Origin: Mimachlamys varia
Lineage: Eukaryota > Mollusca > Bivalvia > Pectinida > Pectinidae
Length of the DNA: 64,000 nt
Assembly (NCBI GenBank): GCA_947623455.1
Contig: OX392542.1
Span: forward strand, 9,245,625 to 9,309,624
Direction: 5' to 3'
Positions 50,401 to 60,209 of this stretch are shown here, in pieces. Position 1 is the first letter of the stretch, and each line of letters begins with the position of its first letter. The position numbers and the translations under genes were made by a program. The notes beneath the pieces are model-generated. The model saw nothing but the letters and a program-made list of their open reading frames with translations, was not told the origin of the DNA and made no database searches.

Positions 50401-53400
50401 CCACAACTACTGTACATCCCTACAAAAACAAACGTAACAATGATCTACTCGACAATCAGGCCACAACTACTGCACATCCCTACAGAAACAAACGTAACAA
50501 TGATCTAATCGACAATAAGGAATGTTGTAAATAACCAATTAAAGCTAATAAATATTTCATATTAAGCCCAGTCAAACTTTTATTTTATGTACAATAATGT
50601 AGGTAAAAGGTCAAAATACAGGTCAAATTGACCCTTCTTTTGATTCATGACACATGGTCTTATCACGATGAACCCACACCCCAAGATTTTAGTGAAATAT
50701 AGTGAAGGAAATGGAGCTTGGACAAGAAAGCGGAAGGACAGAAAGTTGAATGAACAAAGCGAAAGGACGAAAAGTTGGATGAACAACCAATAACTAAGAA
50801 CAGCACACTCTAGTCTTAACACACTTGACCTACCGAAGTAATCGGGTTCCTTCGTAGACTCCATGTTTGCCATCAGAAGGTTGGTCAAGGCATCTACCTC
50901 AGCTTCCTTTCCACTAGAGGGCTGAGTCGGACTGACTGGTTCTAACAACGGACTCTTCCCTGCTGGGACCTGTGGGCCAGGCAGCGGTCTGTCGTCTTCT
51001 CCTCCCAGCTGTCATACAAAACTTAGATTGACTAGTGTGCTCTTTCCAAATACATTACGAACATGCAAAATCTACCCAAAAAGAAATTCATTATAAAGTG
51101 GAAAAGAACTCTGAAGAATCTGAAAAGCTTCATGAATAAAACTTTTATCTACTGTAAATCACTGATATATCACGTGGGATTCATTTTTGCAAATTCAAAT
51201 TCCTTGCAACTATTTGTACGAAAATAACAACTCTGTATGACATTCATGTTTGAGCATGATCATAAAAAAGCAGTATTTTGTGACCTATTTACATATAGTT
51301 TTCAAACACATTATGAACATTTATCTCTTTAACCCATCAACCCCTGAACTTTTATAATGAACTGAGTAACATTTAAATTGAAAGAGTTCAAATGTATCGG
51401 TTGGGGTGAACGAGTTTCAACTGTTAGTTGTAGATGTTCAAATAAAAAAAAAATTTGTATAAAAGATAGCATCAGAGCTGCAATGATCACAACTTTTAAT
51501 GAGTTCTCTTTCAGAGGAAGATTATCTTCAGGACCTCTAATATGTCAAAGGCAAAGCCTTAAAAGAGCGTAGCTTTAATAAACCTAATATCTACTGAGAA
51601 TCATTCATGTACTGGTTCAGAAAGAGATAAAATTTCCGTAATTTAAAGTAGGAGGGTAAAAAAAAAACCCCAGTTTCTCAAGCAAAAATGCAACAGACAT
51701 CAACTGAAAGATATTTCAGTTATTTTTAACATTAAAGAAATAACCGACGAAGAATGAGTGTGAAGTTATGTAATTGTGTGACATGTTTCTGGTTTCCCCA
51801 CTGGAGGGTTACTTCTGGACGAAAGAAATCAAAGGCACATGGTAGCAAGCAAGAGGAAACAACTGTTTACACAAACATGTGTTACCATTCAAGAGCTTCA
51901 CTCTTGCACTTTATTAGCTTTTGTAGAATTACCTGATTGTATGCTGGTGTAAATCCCTCGGAGCTGGTGCTAATGGGTCTCGCGTAAATAGACTGCTCCT
52001 GCTGCTGTGAGGGCGCCACTGAGTATCCAGGCAGGTTTGCATAGTTACTGGAGCCATATGGTGATGTACGTCCGGCGGGAGAGGCACTCCTCAGGGACTG
52101 GGAGTAAGGTTGAGGGGACTGTCTGCCGCCCTGGAATACCGTTGTGTACTCGGTCTGTCCCTCCGAGCCTCTGTTTGGAGGACTGTAGGCGGAGGTGTTG
52201 TAGGCGGGTGACGCTGTACGGCCTGATGACCGGTCAGGTGACTGGGGTGCATATCTATGTGCTGAGTGGCTACCGTATCTGGGCGATGTTTGGCCGCTGT
52301 ATCCGGGGGAAGTTGATGCCCCAGAGTTGTACCCTGTGTTTCCCGGAGATGTTCCGGTACTGTATCCTGTATTTCCCGGAGAAGTTCCGGTACTGTATCC
52401 TGTATTTCCTGGGGAAGTCCCGGAACTGTATCCAGCATTAGCAGGGGACTGACGTCCATATAAAACAGATTTGGCCTGGGGGATCTGACAGACCTGGGGC
52501 GGGGGTGGAAGGTAATCTTCCTGGCCATCGTAATCCCTTGCTGTCTCAAGAGGGGGCGGGGGAGGATATCCCTGAATGTCGTCGGAGTAGACTGGTTGTG
52601 GTGGAGGAGGGGGCGGAAAATCATCCTCAGGAGGGTTGAACTGTCGATATGAGCTTGCTCCTGAAAAACAAACAAAAAGAGGATATTGTTACTTTATATA
52701 ATTATAGTGGTTTCTGCAGCCTCTGATCATTCTGAGCCGACAAGTGAAGTCCTTTGATATATCACAATGCGATATACATAAGGTATCCAGAACTCATTTG
52801 ACAACATCAAGTTCAGTAAGAGAAATATTTGAGACATATGATATAAAGACTTACCCTTTGGATTTATTTTGAAGAAAACGCAGATTTTTAAGTCAAATAC
52901 AAATTGTTTCGGTCTTTAATAGTTACAGATCCTGAACATCAAATCACATTTCAAACTGTATATATATTAATACATAAACTGACAGCAAGGCATTATACAT
53001 TGAGTTTGATAAACGAGATTTTGTGAAAAGTGAAGAAAACGCATTTGTATATTGACATGTTGTTTGATTACTTGCATGGTCCAAATCATAAATCAATCTA
53101 AAAGAAAGTTAGATTAATAATTTAAAATTGTGTTTAATACTTCAGTTGGTTTGGTTGATTTATTTTACGTCCTATTAACAGCCAGGGTCATTTAAGGACA
53201 TGACAGGTTTTGAAGGTGGAGGAAAGCCGGAGTACCCTGTGATAACCACCGACCCATGGTCAGTACCTGGCAACTGCCCCATGTGGGATTCAAACTTGCA
53301 ACCTAGAGGTGGAGGGCTGGTGGTAGAATGTTGGAACACCTAACCACTCGACCACCGCGGCCCCTTAATACTATTCCTGATACACTACTCAGTAGTTTAC

Positions 53401-53559
53401 ACAGAACCACAGTAACAAGCCAGTAATACCTGGTCTATACGGAGCTGGTGCATCGTTGTTCCTGCGGGGTTTAGGGGCAACGGCAGGGGGCAGCTTCCTT
53501 GTAGGCGCCTGCTCATATATTCCCATCTGGCCGAAGTTATATTCAAGTTCCTGTTGCAT
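41432..53559 (-). CDS. LPP: Zyxin/LPP/TRIP6-family LIM protein, nine coding exons
   Basis: Predicted 544 residues. Exons in gene order: 53430-53559 (coding part of 53430-53572), 51933-52660, 50834-51008, 49598-49699, 49249-49316, 47339-47386, 45401-45531, 44884-45004 and 41432-41563; all GT-AG, all phases join, no internal stop. Family role: adaptor at focal adhesions, cell junctions and actin fibres that also shuttles to the nucleus. Seen: VAPKP near residue 27; DDFPPPPPP (56-64), an EVH1-binding motif for Ena/VASP; two more proline runs (76-80, 95-98); three 11-residue repeats of type [11 protein letters not shown] (120-152); a Ser/Tyr/Gln-rich linker; a leucine-rich [12 protein letters not shown] element ending DYFG just before the LIM region, where the family has its export signal. 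LIM1 starts at CSRC (347-350) and includes [10 protein letters not shown]2 starts at CSVC (407-410) and includes HPGCFTC; LIM3 starts at CCVC (467-470), includes HVQCYRC and ends CKNC. HKKFAPRC between LIM2 and LIM3 is typical of LPP/TRIP6. The C-terminus TTEL is a class I PDZ ligand, as in LPP and TRIP6. The three-way vertebrate split postdates molluscs, so the symbol is nominal. Start: first in-frame Met, AAAATG context; the upstream exon appears noncoding. Confidence 0.92.
42034..44935 (-). repeat. 55-bp array carrying the LIM3 exon end and 5' splice site
   Basis: About 52 units of 54-55 bp. On the minus strand each reads ATGGACAGGAGTTTCCATGT, then CCAGTGTTACCGCTGTGAG, then GTAAGTACTGGTTACT. 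The unit farthest right is the real 3' end of the LIM3 exon ([13 protein letters not shown]) and its functional donor at 44883. Counting by eye, about 34 units keep GAG|GTAAGT, about 13 read ATAATT or ATTATT-type (donor destroyed), four read GTAGGT and one GTAATT. Local higher-order repeats exist: the same 186-base stretch starts at 42644, 43637 and 44078 (18- and 8-unit spacing). The whole array except its first unit lies in the last intron. Confidence 0.95.
45532..46344 (-). other. Intron between the two LIM2 exons, 3' part
   Basis: AT-rich intronic DNA. An imperfect inverted repeat (TTTAAAATGGAATTTATTAAAC near 46180 against GTTTAATAAATTCCATATT near 46258) makes a hairpin of about 100 bp around 46145-46300, probably another small MITE. 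Confidence 0.45.
46345..46600. repeat. 51-bp tandem repeat in a LIM-gene intron
   Basis: Four full units and part of a fifth of GGTAACTGACACTGTGTTTG...CAAGCTCATGACTGTTTTG. Because 51 is a multiple of three, the + strand stays open over 99 codons (46342-46641), which is an artefact. Unlike the three exon-edge arrays, the unit does not match any exon of this gene. Confidence 0.9.
46601..47338 (-). other. Intron sequence next to the LIM2 start exon
   Basis: Contains a short hairpin at 46690-46746 (ATTCAACAATAGGGTA against TACCCTACCATTGAAT) and a run of C/A at 47106-47125. Otherwise nothing. Confidence 0.4.
47511..48042. mobile_element. MITE with GCCCGCA subterminal repeats, in a LIM-gene intron
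   Basis: The left end TTAATTTCCTGTGTATTACC and, inverted at the right end, GTAATTTCCTGTGTATTGCC bracket 532 bp. Both ends are followed internally by several copies of TAGCCCGCACTGG-type words (47575-47625 and 47950-47990). No open frame. Superfamily unknown. Confidence 0.75.
48043..49060 (-). other. LIM-gene intron between LIM1 and LIM2 exons
   Basis: AT-rich, with nothing recognisable. The minus-strand open frame at 48419-48622 has no domain. Confidence 0.4.
49061..49154. repeat. Intronic hairpin
   Basis: AATAATCAATCACCCCTGTG plus TGATGTAGA returns inverted (TCTACATCACA plus CAGGGGTGATAGATTATT). The arms are about 29 bp with one mismatch, and the central part GAGAAATCT is also palindromic. 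Likely the remnant of a small foldback element, 94 bp upstream (in + coordinates) of the second LIM1 exon. Confidence 0.8.
49681..50520 (-). repeat. 60-bp array carrying the LIM1 3' splice site and exon start
   Basis: Exactly 14 units of 60 bp. On the minus strand each reads CGTTTGTTTTTGTAG|GGATGTGCAGTAG followed by about 30 bp of intron, so every unit holds a pyrimidine-rich tract, an acceptor AG and the first 12-13 bases of the exon. The last unit in gene order (49681-49740) is the real acceptor at 49700-49701 and exon start. Each unit recreates the first zinc-ligand pair (Met-Cys-Ser-Arg/Ser-Cys) in frame, then an in-frame TAG about 12 codons later (GTCGAGTAG or variants in all 14 units). 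Open frames of 302 and 288 codons on the + strand are artefacts of the 60-bp period. Confidence 0.95.
50521..50833 (-). other. Intron between the leucine-rich exon and LIM1
   Basis: About 310 bp of ordinary intron next to the 60-bp array, from the donor G|GTAGGTC at 50832-50833. Nothing else is seen. Confidence 0.5.
51009..51932 (-). other. Intron between exons 2 and 3 of the LIM gene
   Basis: Bounded by CAG|GTAATT on the 5' side and TATGACAG on the 3' side (gene sense). The + strand open frames at 51378-51572 and 51754-51936 have no recognisable domain. Confidence 0.5.
53148..53363 (-). mobile_element. SINE family 2 in LIM-gene intron, copy 1
   Basis: Read on the minus strand it begins CCGCGGTGGTCGAGTGGTTA (tRNA-like A box), has GCAAGTTTGAATCCCAC (worn B box) about 60 bp on, continues through GGCAGTTGCCAGGTACTGAC, GGCTTTCCTCCACC and GTCCTTAAATGACC, and ends ACGTAAAATAAATCAACC. 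The second copy is at 53873-54098. Same orientation as the host gene. Confidence 0.8.
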
Positions 53560-53872
53560 TTTGTAGGTCAGTCTGAAATATACAACATAGGTAATACATG
53601 TTATTGTGCTCACTATTTCACAAACAGTGTTTAAACTTCACCACAGAACTCTTTAAACTCACTCATCCCTAAAGACACATTTGAACTTTTCCAATTCAAA
53701 GGTTGGAATAGCTCGTTAATGATTTCTACAAAACAACTGATTACAATTACAGTAATCTAACCATTTAGCATTATGGATGTGGACTATACTAGTCAGTAGA
53801 TAACAAGTGGGTTGAGCTTTGAGTCATCCTGTCAGTTTTCATTTCTGATTAACAGAAATGATTACAAGGAAA

Positions 53873-54098
53873 CATTTTGTTTGGTTTGTTTTGCTTACAT
53901 GCTATTAACAGCCACTATCATTTAAGGACGTGCCAGGTTTTGGAGGTGGAGGAAAGCCGAGTACCAAGAGAAAATTCACCAACCTACGTTCTCAGTACCT
54001 AGCAACTGCCCCACGTGTGATCCGAACTCACAACCCAGAGATGGAGGGCTAGTGGTAGAATGTCGGAACACCTTAACCACTCGGCCACCGTGGTCCCC
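53873..54098 (-). mobile_element. SINE family 2 in LIM-gene intron, copy 2
   Basis: The same element as at 53148-53363, with CACGGTGGCCGAGTGGTTAA as A box and GTGAGTTCGGATCACACG as B box region, then GGCAGTTGCTAGGTACTGAG, GGCTTTCCTCCACC and GTCCTTAAATGATAG. The two copies flank the first coding exon of the LIM gene. The + strand frame at 54060-54242 partly overlaps the head and is not a gene. Confidence 0.8.
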
Positions 54099-55091
54099 TC
54101 ACAAGGAAACAACAGTACTACACTATACAATGTACACAAATTATCAAACACACTACTATACCGTTTCAGTATCAAGACCAGGGATTTTCCTAAAGTAGAA
54201 TTTGGGTTCGCAAAAGAGAATCATTCCCCTCCAAACATCTAGCTAAAATTCCCAATGTTCTGGTTAAAAATTCCCAACCGAATGATATGTTCGTTTTATG
54301 ATGTGTCAGTAGCTGACTTATACACAGTAGTCATTCGATAATTAGATGTAGAAAAATTTAATACAAATTGACACACATGCTTCATATGAGTTTTGTTTTT
54401 CATTTCCATAGTGTGTAAGTGTCACAACGTTTTGCAACATACGATTTGCGACATCTTAATTGAGGAAATTTGTACCACATGGCTTATTTTTATTTCTAAC
54501 ATTTTTCCCAATTTGATTTTATATCAAATAAAAAATCACAATTCAATGGACCCTAGACCCTACCTAAAAACTGTAGGAAAATCCCTGCAAGATGTCAAGG
54601 ATGACATGTAGCATCACATGGCCAACTGTGCAATGGCGATCCTGTGTACTTTTATACATTTCAAAATCCCATATCCAGCATCGATATTAATAACACAACC
54701 CAACTCAATCCTGACCAACTATTCACCAGCAATACAAGTTACACATATTATGGTTTAATTCACTAAATGCTATCTTCTTCCACAACTTACGGGGACATTC
54801 CTGTTGCTAAGGAAAAAATAAACTGATTTTTAACATCCTGTACTATCAAAGAAAAGGCAGCGAACTCATACTATTATAATTTATGATAATCTGAAAATGT
54901 CAACATCACATCACAACTTTATGAAGTTCTTGGGTGATCAGGTGATCTGTGTTGTAATTATAAAGATACAAGGAAAACAATATCCAACGTCCAGTATAGG
55001 TAGTTCTGTATGTACAGTAGTCTCTCTAGGATGGATCCCTAATGGAATACACAAGCCCTGTACGGAAGATATATATAAACAATGCGTATAC
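54099..55091 (-). other. First intron of the LIM gene, part 1
   Basis: AT-rich. The short + strand frames here (54393-54611, 54897-55094) have no recognisable features. Confidence 0.35.
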
Positions 55092-55141
55092 TGACCAGAC
55101 AACATCCGTAGGAAGATCTTCATACGGACGTTGTCAGGTCA
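55092..55141. repeat. 50-bp near-perfect palindrome
   Basis: TGACCAGACAACATCCGTAG then GAAGATCTTC then ATACGGACGTTGTCAGGTCA: 25-bp arms with three mismatches and no spacer, centred at 55116/55117. It can extrude as a cruciform; probably a MITE core or the end-to-end remnant of one. Confidence 0.9.
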
Positions 55142-56860
55142 TAATATACTCATTATGTTGTTAAGATATACAGTAAGTGAAAACCTCTAATTGTAACTGA
55201 TGTTCAATAGAGGCTATCAATGCAAAATTAATTCTAATGCACATCACTCTAATCTGTCAAACCTGTAGCAGAGCAATGATATAGGATGTTGATGATTTTC
55301 TTGCATTCATGTTTAATTTGTTTTCTCTAAATACTGGGTAACAATATTAAGCAGTTTTCAGAAAATACGGTAAGCAGCCTATATTTCCCACTAAAATTTG
55401 ACAAAACAAAAATCACTAATTGATATTTTTCATTACAGCGCCATTACAATTAAAAAATAACAAGAATGACAGGGTTTTATACTACTTAGTACAGATTCAA
55501 AACCCTCTTCTTTGTAACACAAACCATTCCCTTTACATCAGTAGTTTTTAGCTTCAAATATATATATTTAGTTTGTGAACTTTAGATCTTCCTAGCCTGC
55601 CAAAGAGGTGAAGCTGATGCCAACAAAACTGAAGTTAATTAGGAGTAACAAGGCGAGCGTGCTGATATATCGTATTTCTGTTCTACACACAAACAACTGG
55701 TGCTGTGATGATAGCAGTTACATAAGTCTGATTCCTACGCCCAGTAACTTAAAGGCGACAGAAGATATTTAGACCTATAAACTATATATAGATAAGGTTT
55801 ATATTGAGATGAATATATTTTTATCAAAATTAATGTAGAAAGAAAAAAGTTAATATTGAGATGAATGTATTTTTAACATATAGATAGAAAAAGGTTTATA
55901 ATGAGATGAATATATTTTAAGTTCATTTGTGAGGGCAGGAGTACACTTACTAGTTGTTTTTTTTTCGAAAAATAAAAATGAAAATTATATTTATACACAA
56001 GACAGTCACTGACAGTGAAGGATGCTCCCAGATACTGTTATATAGACACAGGAGTTACTCATGTTTTTAATTTTTTTGTTGTGAATGAAGGTAAAGTTGA
56101 CTTTTGAACACAGAGCATTACATGACTATAACCAATGTACCCAGTTTCATTATCATAGGTTAAATACAAGTTATGTTCCAGACAGGAAACTTTCCATACA
56201 GGGCAATAACTCTCAAAATGTTAACAAAGGCCAATAACTCTGTAAATAAGGCATTTTGGGTATTGAATTAAATACACTGCACATTGTCTTAGGGTCATTT
56301 ACTATAAACCTTCGGTCAGTTGGAAAAAAATTAAATAAATATTGTCAATCCTGTTTGACTTATGCGAAATATACGAAATAATTGCCATTGGAATAAAGAG
56401 AAGTTCGAACTATCAGAGTTGACTTCTTAAAAATTTTGACATTGATATAAAAAACACGGCCAAAAGTAAAATTGTAGTACTTAAACAATGACGGCCTGTT
56501 ACAATATATTTGTAAATCTGGAGATGAATTAAGATACATATATATATTTTATATAAATAGGGCTAATGTTCACTGACACATTAGGCCTAATAATCAAATT
56601 AATTAGTATAGCAGAGAAAAGTATTTTCAGTTGTACCATTGTCAGAAGTTTGTACACCACACATCGTCTTTGTGTAACTTTTGTACAAATCAAGTTTCTT
56701 AATTAGGTAAGCAATGATTATGAAACTTTATACCTGTGGGCAGAGTTCGCTCCAGACACGAATAGGATGGACAGAAAGGAGGACAGATAGACAAAGCAGT
56801 AACTACATGGAAGAATAAAATATTACGCCCAAGGTAAATATTTTAGATTCTACAAGGTTG
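55142..56860 (-). other. First intron of the LIM gene, part 2
   Basis: Contains a weak repeat around 55780-55920 (GAGATGAATATATTTTTA-type phrases three times). An old dispersed repeat at about 56200-56830 shares CAATAACTCTGTAA, ACCTGTGGGCAGAGTT and GGATGGACAGAAAGG-type phrases with the region at 34660-34960. No gene. Confidence 0.4.
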
Positions 56861-56943
56861 GTATAAGACCATTTATTACATTTTTGCCAGTGAAATATAG
56901 AAAATTATCAAACTGATAAAACTTATATTTTCACTGCATTGAT

Positions 56944-57005
56944 GAGCAGTGAAAATATAAGATTTTGTCGTGAAAATATAAGATTTTGTCGTGAAAATAT
57001 AAGGC
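56944..57005. repeat. 21-bp tandem repeat, three copies
   Basis: GTGAAAATATAAGATTTTGTC repeated three times, the last copy ending in GGCTTTT. It adjoins the MITE on its right. Confidence 0.9.
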
Positions 57006-57012
57006 TTTTTCA

Positions 57013-57234
57013 GTGTAACGTGAAAAAGTGACCCGCCAATAAAATACCACCAGGGTCATTATTCTACGTTGCAAAAGTTACCCGGGGTCGTTATTTAACA
57101 GTAGAAATCTTACAGTGCCATCTGTAGAAAAATGACCCCATTCGATTTTCCGTAATTCGCCCCGTGAAAAAGTGACCCGCCGTAGCTTTCAACGGTGGGT
57201 ATTTTTCAACTGGGTCATTTTTTTCACGTAACAC
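57013..57234. mobile_element. MITE, 222 bp
   Basis: The ends GTGTAACGTGAAAAAGTGACC and, inverted, GTGTTACGTGAAAAAAATGACC lie 222 bp apart. GTGACCCGCC also occurs inverted/direct internally (57030 and 57173), giving subterminal repeats. Confidence 0.75.
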
Positions 57235-57632
57235 CGAAACTTTTGTATGAGTTGTTCCCCTTGATCGAATCTTGGAGGCTCGGCATTGTTGTCGTCTGCT
57301 AGATATTGTCTCTTGGGGAAAGATGGTCTTGAAGAAATGGCATCAATAGTAAATATTGATGGGAACTGCTGCAGGATTTAAAATGAAATGATTTGAAAGA
57401 TGAGAATGGTTCAACTTTTCCGATTAGCTTATCCCAATCAGCTGTGTACTGGAACCAATCGGTTGTGATTTCGACGGATTACAGTAGACTTAGCTCATTT
57501 GCAGTAGGCAAGTAGACCAAGAAAAAAAATAATGAAAGTATCGTAGATATTCTAGACCTCTTTCGAAATGTAATAAAAAGAAAATTCAAAGGTTTGCTGT
57601 TTAATATCAAATATATTTCACTTGTATAGCAG

Positions 57633-57690
57633 GTTTTTTTTTTATATTTTCACGAGTGCGTAGCACGAGTGAAAATATTAAAAAAAAACT
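57633..57690. repeat. Hairpin with GAGTGCGTAGCACGA loop
   Basis: The arms GTTTTTTTTTATATTTTCAC and GTGAAAATATTAAAAAAAAAC are nearly perfect complements around a 15-base loop region that itself contains GTGC/GCAC. Neighbouring words recur at 27056-27120. Confidence 0.8.
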
Positions 57691-57754
57691 GCCATACTCG
57701 TGAAATATATTCGATATTAAACGGCAAACCATTGAATATCCTCTATATATTGAC

Positions 57755-58025
57755 CGAATCAAAGGTACTTAATTTTTAAATTAGAAATGAAATTTGTTTG
57801 AAAAAGGCTTAAATTTCATTATAACTGTCTTGATAAAGCATGAAATTTACAGCTACATGCATAGGTACTATAACGTTAAAATGAGTATGACGTCACAAAT
57901 GCAATATTGACTCTGTGTTTCTTAAAGTAGAAACATGAGGTCAATGTCACAAAATATGGACCTCCACGCGGCCATATTTTAGCTAATGAGAATTGAAAAA
58001 TGTCAGACCATAACTAATATATATA
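57755..58025 (+). repeat. Dispersed repeat R, copy 2
   Basis: Collinear with 37073-37348 in the same orientation, including AAAGGTACTTAATTTTTA near the start and CACAAAATATGGACCTCCAC near the end. Ends vary, so full element borders are unknown. Confidence 0.75.
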
Positions 58026-58713
58026 CATATACATGTGTGTGATATGGGGATTTGTCATTTGTGTTTCTGTATTATTAACACATTTCATCTTATCATGCAC
58101 TAAGTGTTGTTGATCCGAAGTATAAAAGGTGAATTTCCTGTTGTAATTGTACCGTGTTTAATATATGATAAAATATGATGGGGACTGTATTGTATATTTA
58201 ATGATATGGGGATCCGGATAATAGTAGAAGAACTCAACAAGAGGGGAAAGTAGTTTTACCTTAAAGGCCCAATATATGTAACTTTCAGCAAAACTTGAAG
58301 CGAAAATCAAACCTAATAACTTATTATATTTATAGATTTAGTTCAGATTAGCTGATATTAGCAATATTCAAGATGAATTCTTTCGCGGTTACCGGTACAG
58401 CAGCAGTTGAAACACGCTATTTGTAAACACGCGTCCATTTCGAACTGTCTTCTACCTTCGGTTTGTTGTTGAAGTGGGCCCCACCTGGATTATTTTCAAT
58501 TCTTTGGATTTTTTTGTCAAGAGTTTCTTGTTAGTTACCGCTCAGGTTTACTTCGTTTTAGGCTTATTTTTGCATGGTAATCAACTGGATTTTTTGTCAG
58601 AATTTTTCAGAATCACGAAAATTTCCCGTAAGTTACGTATATTGGGCCTTTAATTGTTCATGATATATTCACTAAGTACCACAAGTGGTGTCTACTTTTC
58701 ACAGTATCACTGT
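58026..58713 (-). other. First intron of the LIM gene, part 3
   Basis: No gene. The phrases AGGCCCAATATATGTAACTT (58265) and, inverted, AAGTTACGTATATTGGGCCT (58631-58650) are about 390 bp apart and look like the terminal inverted repeats of a further MITE at 58264-58650. Confidence 0.5.
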
Positions 58714-59205
58714 AGTTGTGTACAGAAACATTTTATTTGTTGAGGATTTTCGGTCCTAACAACAGCTACTGTCACTTTACTGATAATACGACCACTCAGG
58801 GAATACGATTAAGGATCCAAAATCTTATTTACAGGTACGTCAAAAATAAAATACTGACTACCTGAAACAGAAGTAACCCGGAATAAAGGCTAGATCTAGG
58901 GTTGTGAAGTTTTTACATACTTCATCCTTGAAAATTAACGCTTAAACCGGTAAAACGTGCATGCCTTTTTCTGGTCTATGCGAATAAACCAGTCAGACCC
59001 ATATTCATGTTGTTCGTTTTAATTTATTAAGTAGAGGTCGACCCTAGTTGTGTACAGAAACATTTTAGCTAATGTCACTTCACTGATAATACGACCACTC
59101 AGGGACTACGATTAAGGATTCAAAATCTTATTTACAGGTACGTCATAAATAAAATACTGACTACCTGAAACAGAAGTACTCAGAGGAAATCCTGAATAAA
59201 GGCTA
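58714..59205. repeat. Direct duplication of ~170 bp
   Basis: AGTTGTGTACAGAAACATTT to GAATAAAGGCTA occurs at 58714-58893 and again at 59045-59205, sharing GATAATACGACCACTCAGGG and ATCTTATTTACAGGTACGTC. The second copy has a deletion near its start. Confidence 0.85.
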
Positions 59206-60209
59206 CATTTACAGTGGACAGTGGACTCCCTTTTCAAGAAATCCTTAATCAAATCTCTTTCTTTTAATTTGTGTTTATAAACAATAAAGGAGCAAAGTGT
59301 AGGGCTATATCACTTTACTTTCGACTATAATTTTACAATTCAGACTTCAAGCTGTTCATAACACGGAAGAAGTGCTGGAGTTGAATCAGTTGACAGGAAG
59401 TTATATCATCATGTATACTTTGTAACAACTACTGTACAATACACACTTATAACACAGTTCTCACATAATTAACCACCAACAATTACTGAATTTTCTATTT
59501 GTAAAATTTAACACCATTGGGTTATACCACAAAATTTAGTGAAGCAGAGAACTCCAATTTACACATGTATTAGCTCTAATGGTTAAAGTAACAAACTTGT
59601 AGAATCTTTTACTCCCTGGGTGGGGTACGCCCATAATCTCTGAGGCAAAATTCTAAGCTTACATTGCGAAACATTATGCTTTCCTTAAGGTATTTGACCA
59701 ACCATCCCACTAATGGGGGATAAAATGACAAATGAAGAACTTTTCCCCTACTACACTATGTATATGTTGGTCATTCCATAGGTGTTTAACCCTGAAACCT
59801 TCAATTACCATGAGGGAGATCTTCCATATTTCCAATGAGGAAGAAAGTGTAAAAATGTCACTGAAACAACATCGCTCAATTTGTCTTTCTTTTTTATGAT
59901 CAAGACACACCTGTTATGGTCATTATACCCACCTTGTAGTAAACTAGCATATCATTTGACTACAGAATGTAGATTTTGAGTTTGTGTGAGACTGGACTTA
60001 AATGAAAGAGATTTCAAGGGAGATTGGTAAGTTTTGGTCAAAATGTGGGAGTCTGATCTCTCCTAATGAGGGAGGGGTTACAGGTAAGGCCTTTGTGAGA
60101 TGACATTCCATGCAGTTACACTGATTACATGGTTACTACATTGTTGATGTGACAACAATGCTTTGTAGTTATAGCACTGTAGTGGATCTAGACCAGGTCG
60201 ATCGTCGGC
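59206..60209 (-). other. First intron of the LIM gene, part 4
   Basis: No recognisable feature. Small open frames lack support. Confidence 0.35.

Noticed and set aside
49626..50534. 302- and 288-codon + strand open frames
   Set aside because: A 60-bp repeat leaves several frames open. The strand is opposite to the LIM gene whose splice acceptor forms the unit.
52007..52675. Open frames of 144 (+) and 194 (-) codons
   Set aside because: Both are shadows of the proline-rich exon 2 (51933-52660), whose true frame is set by splice phases on both sides and by the DDFPPPPPP motif.
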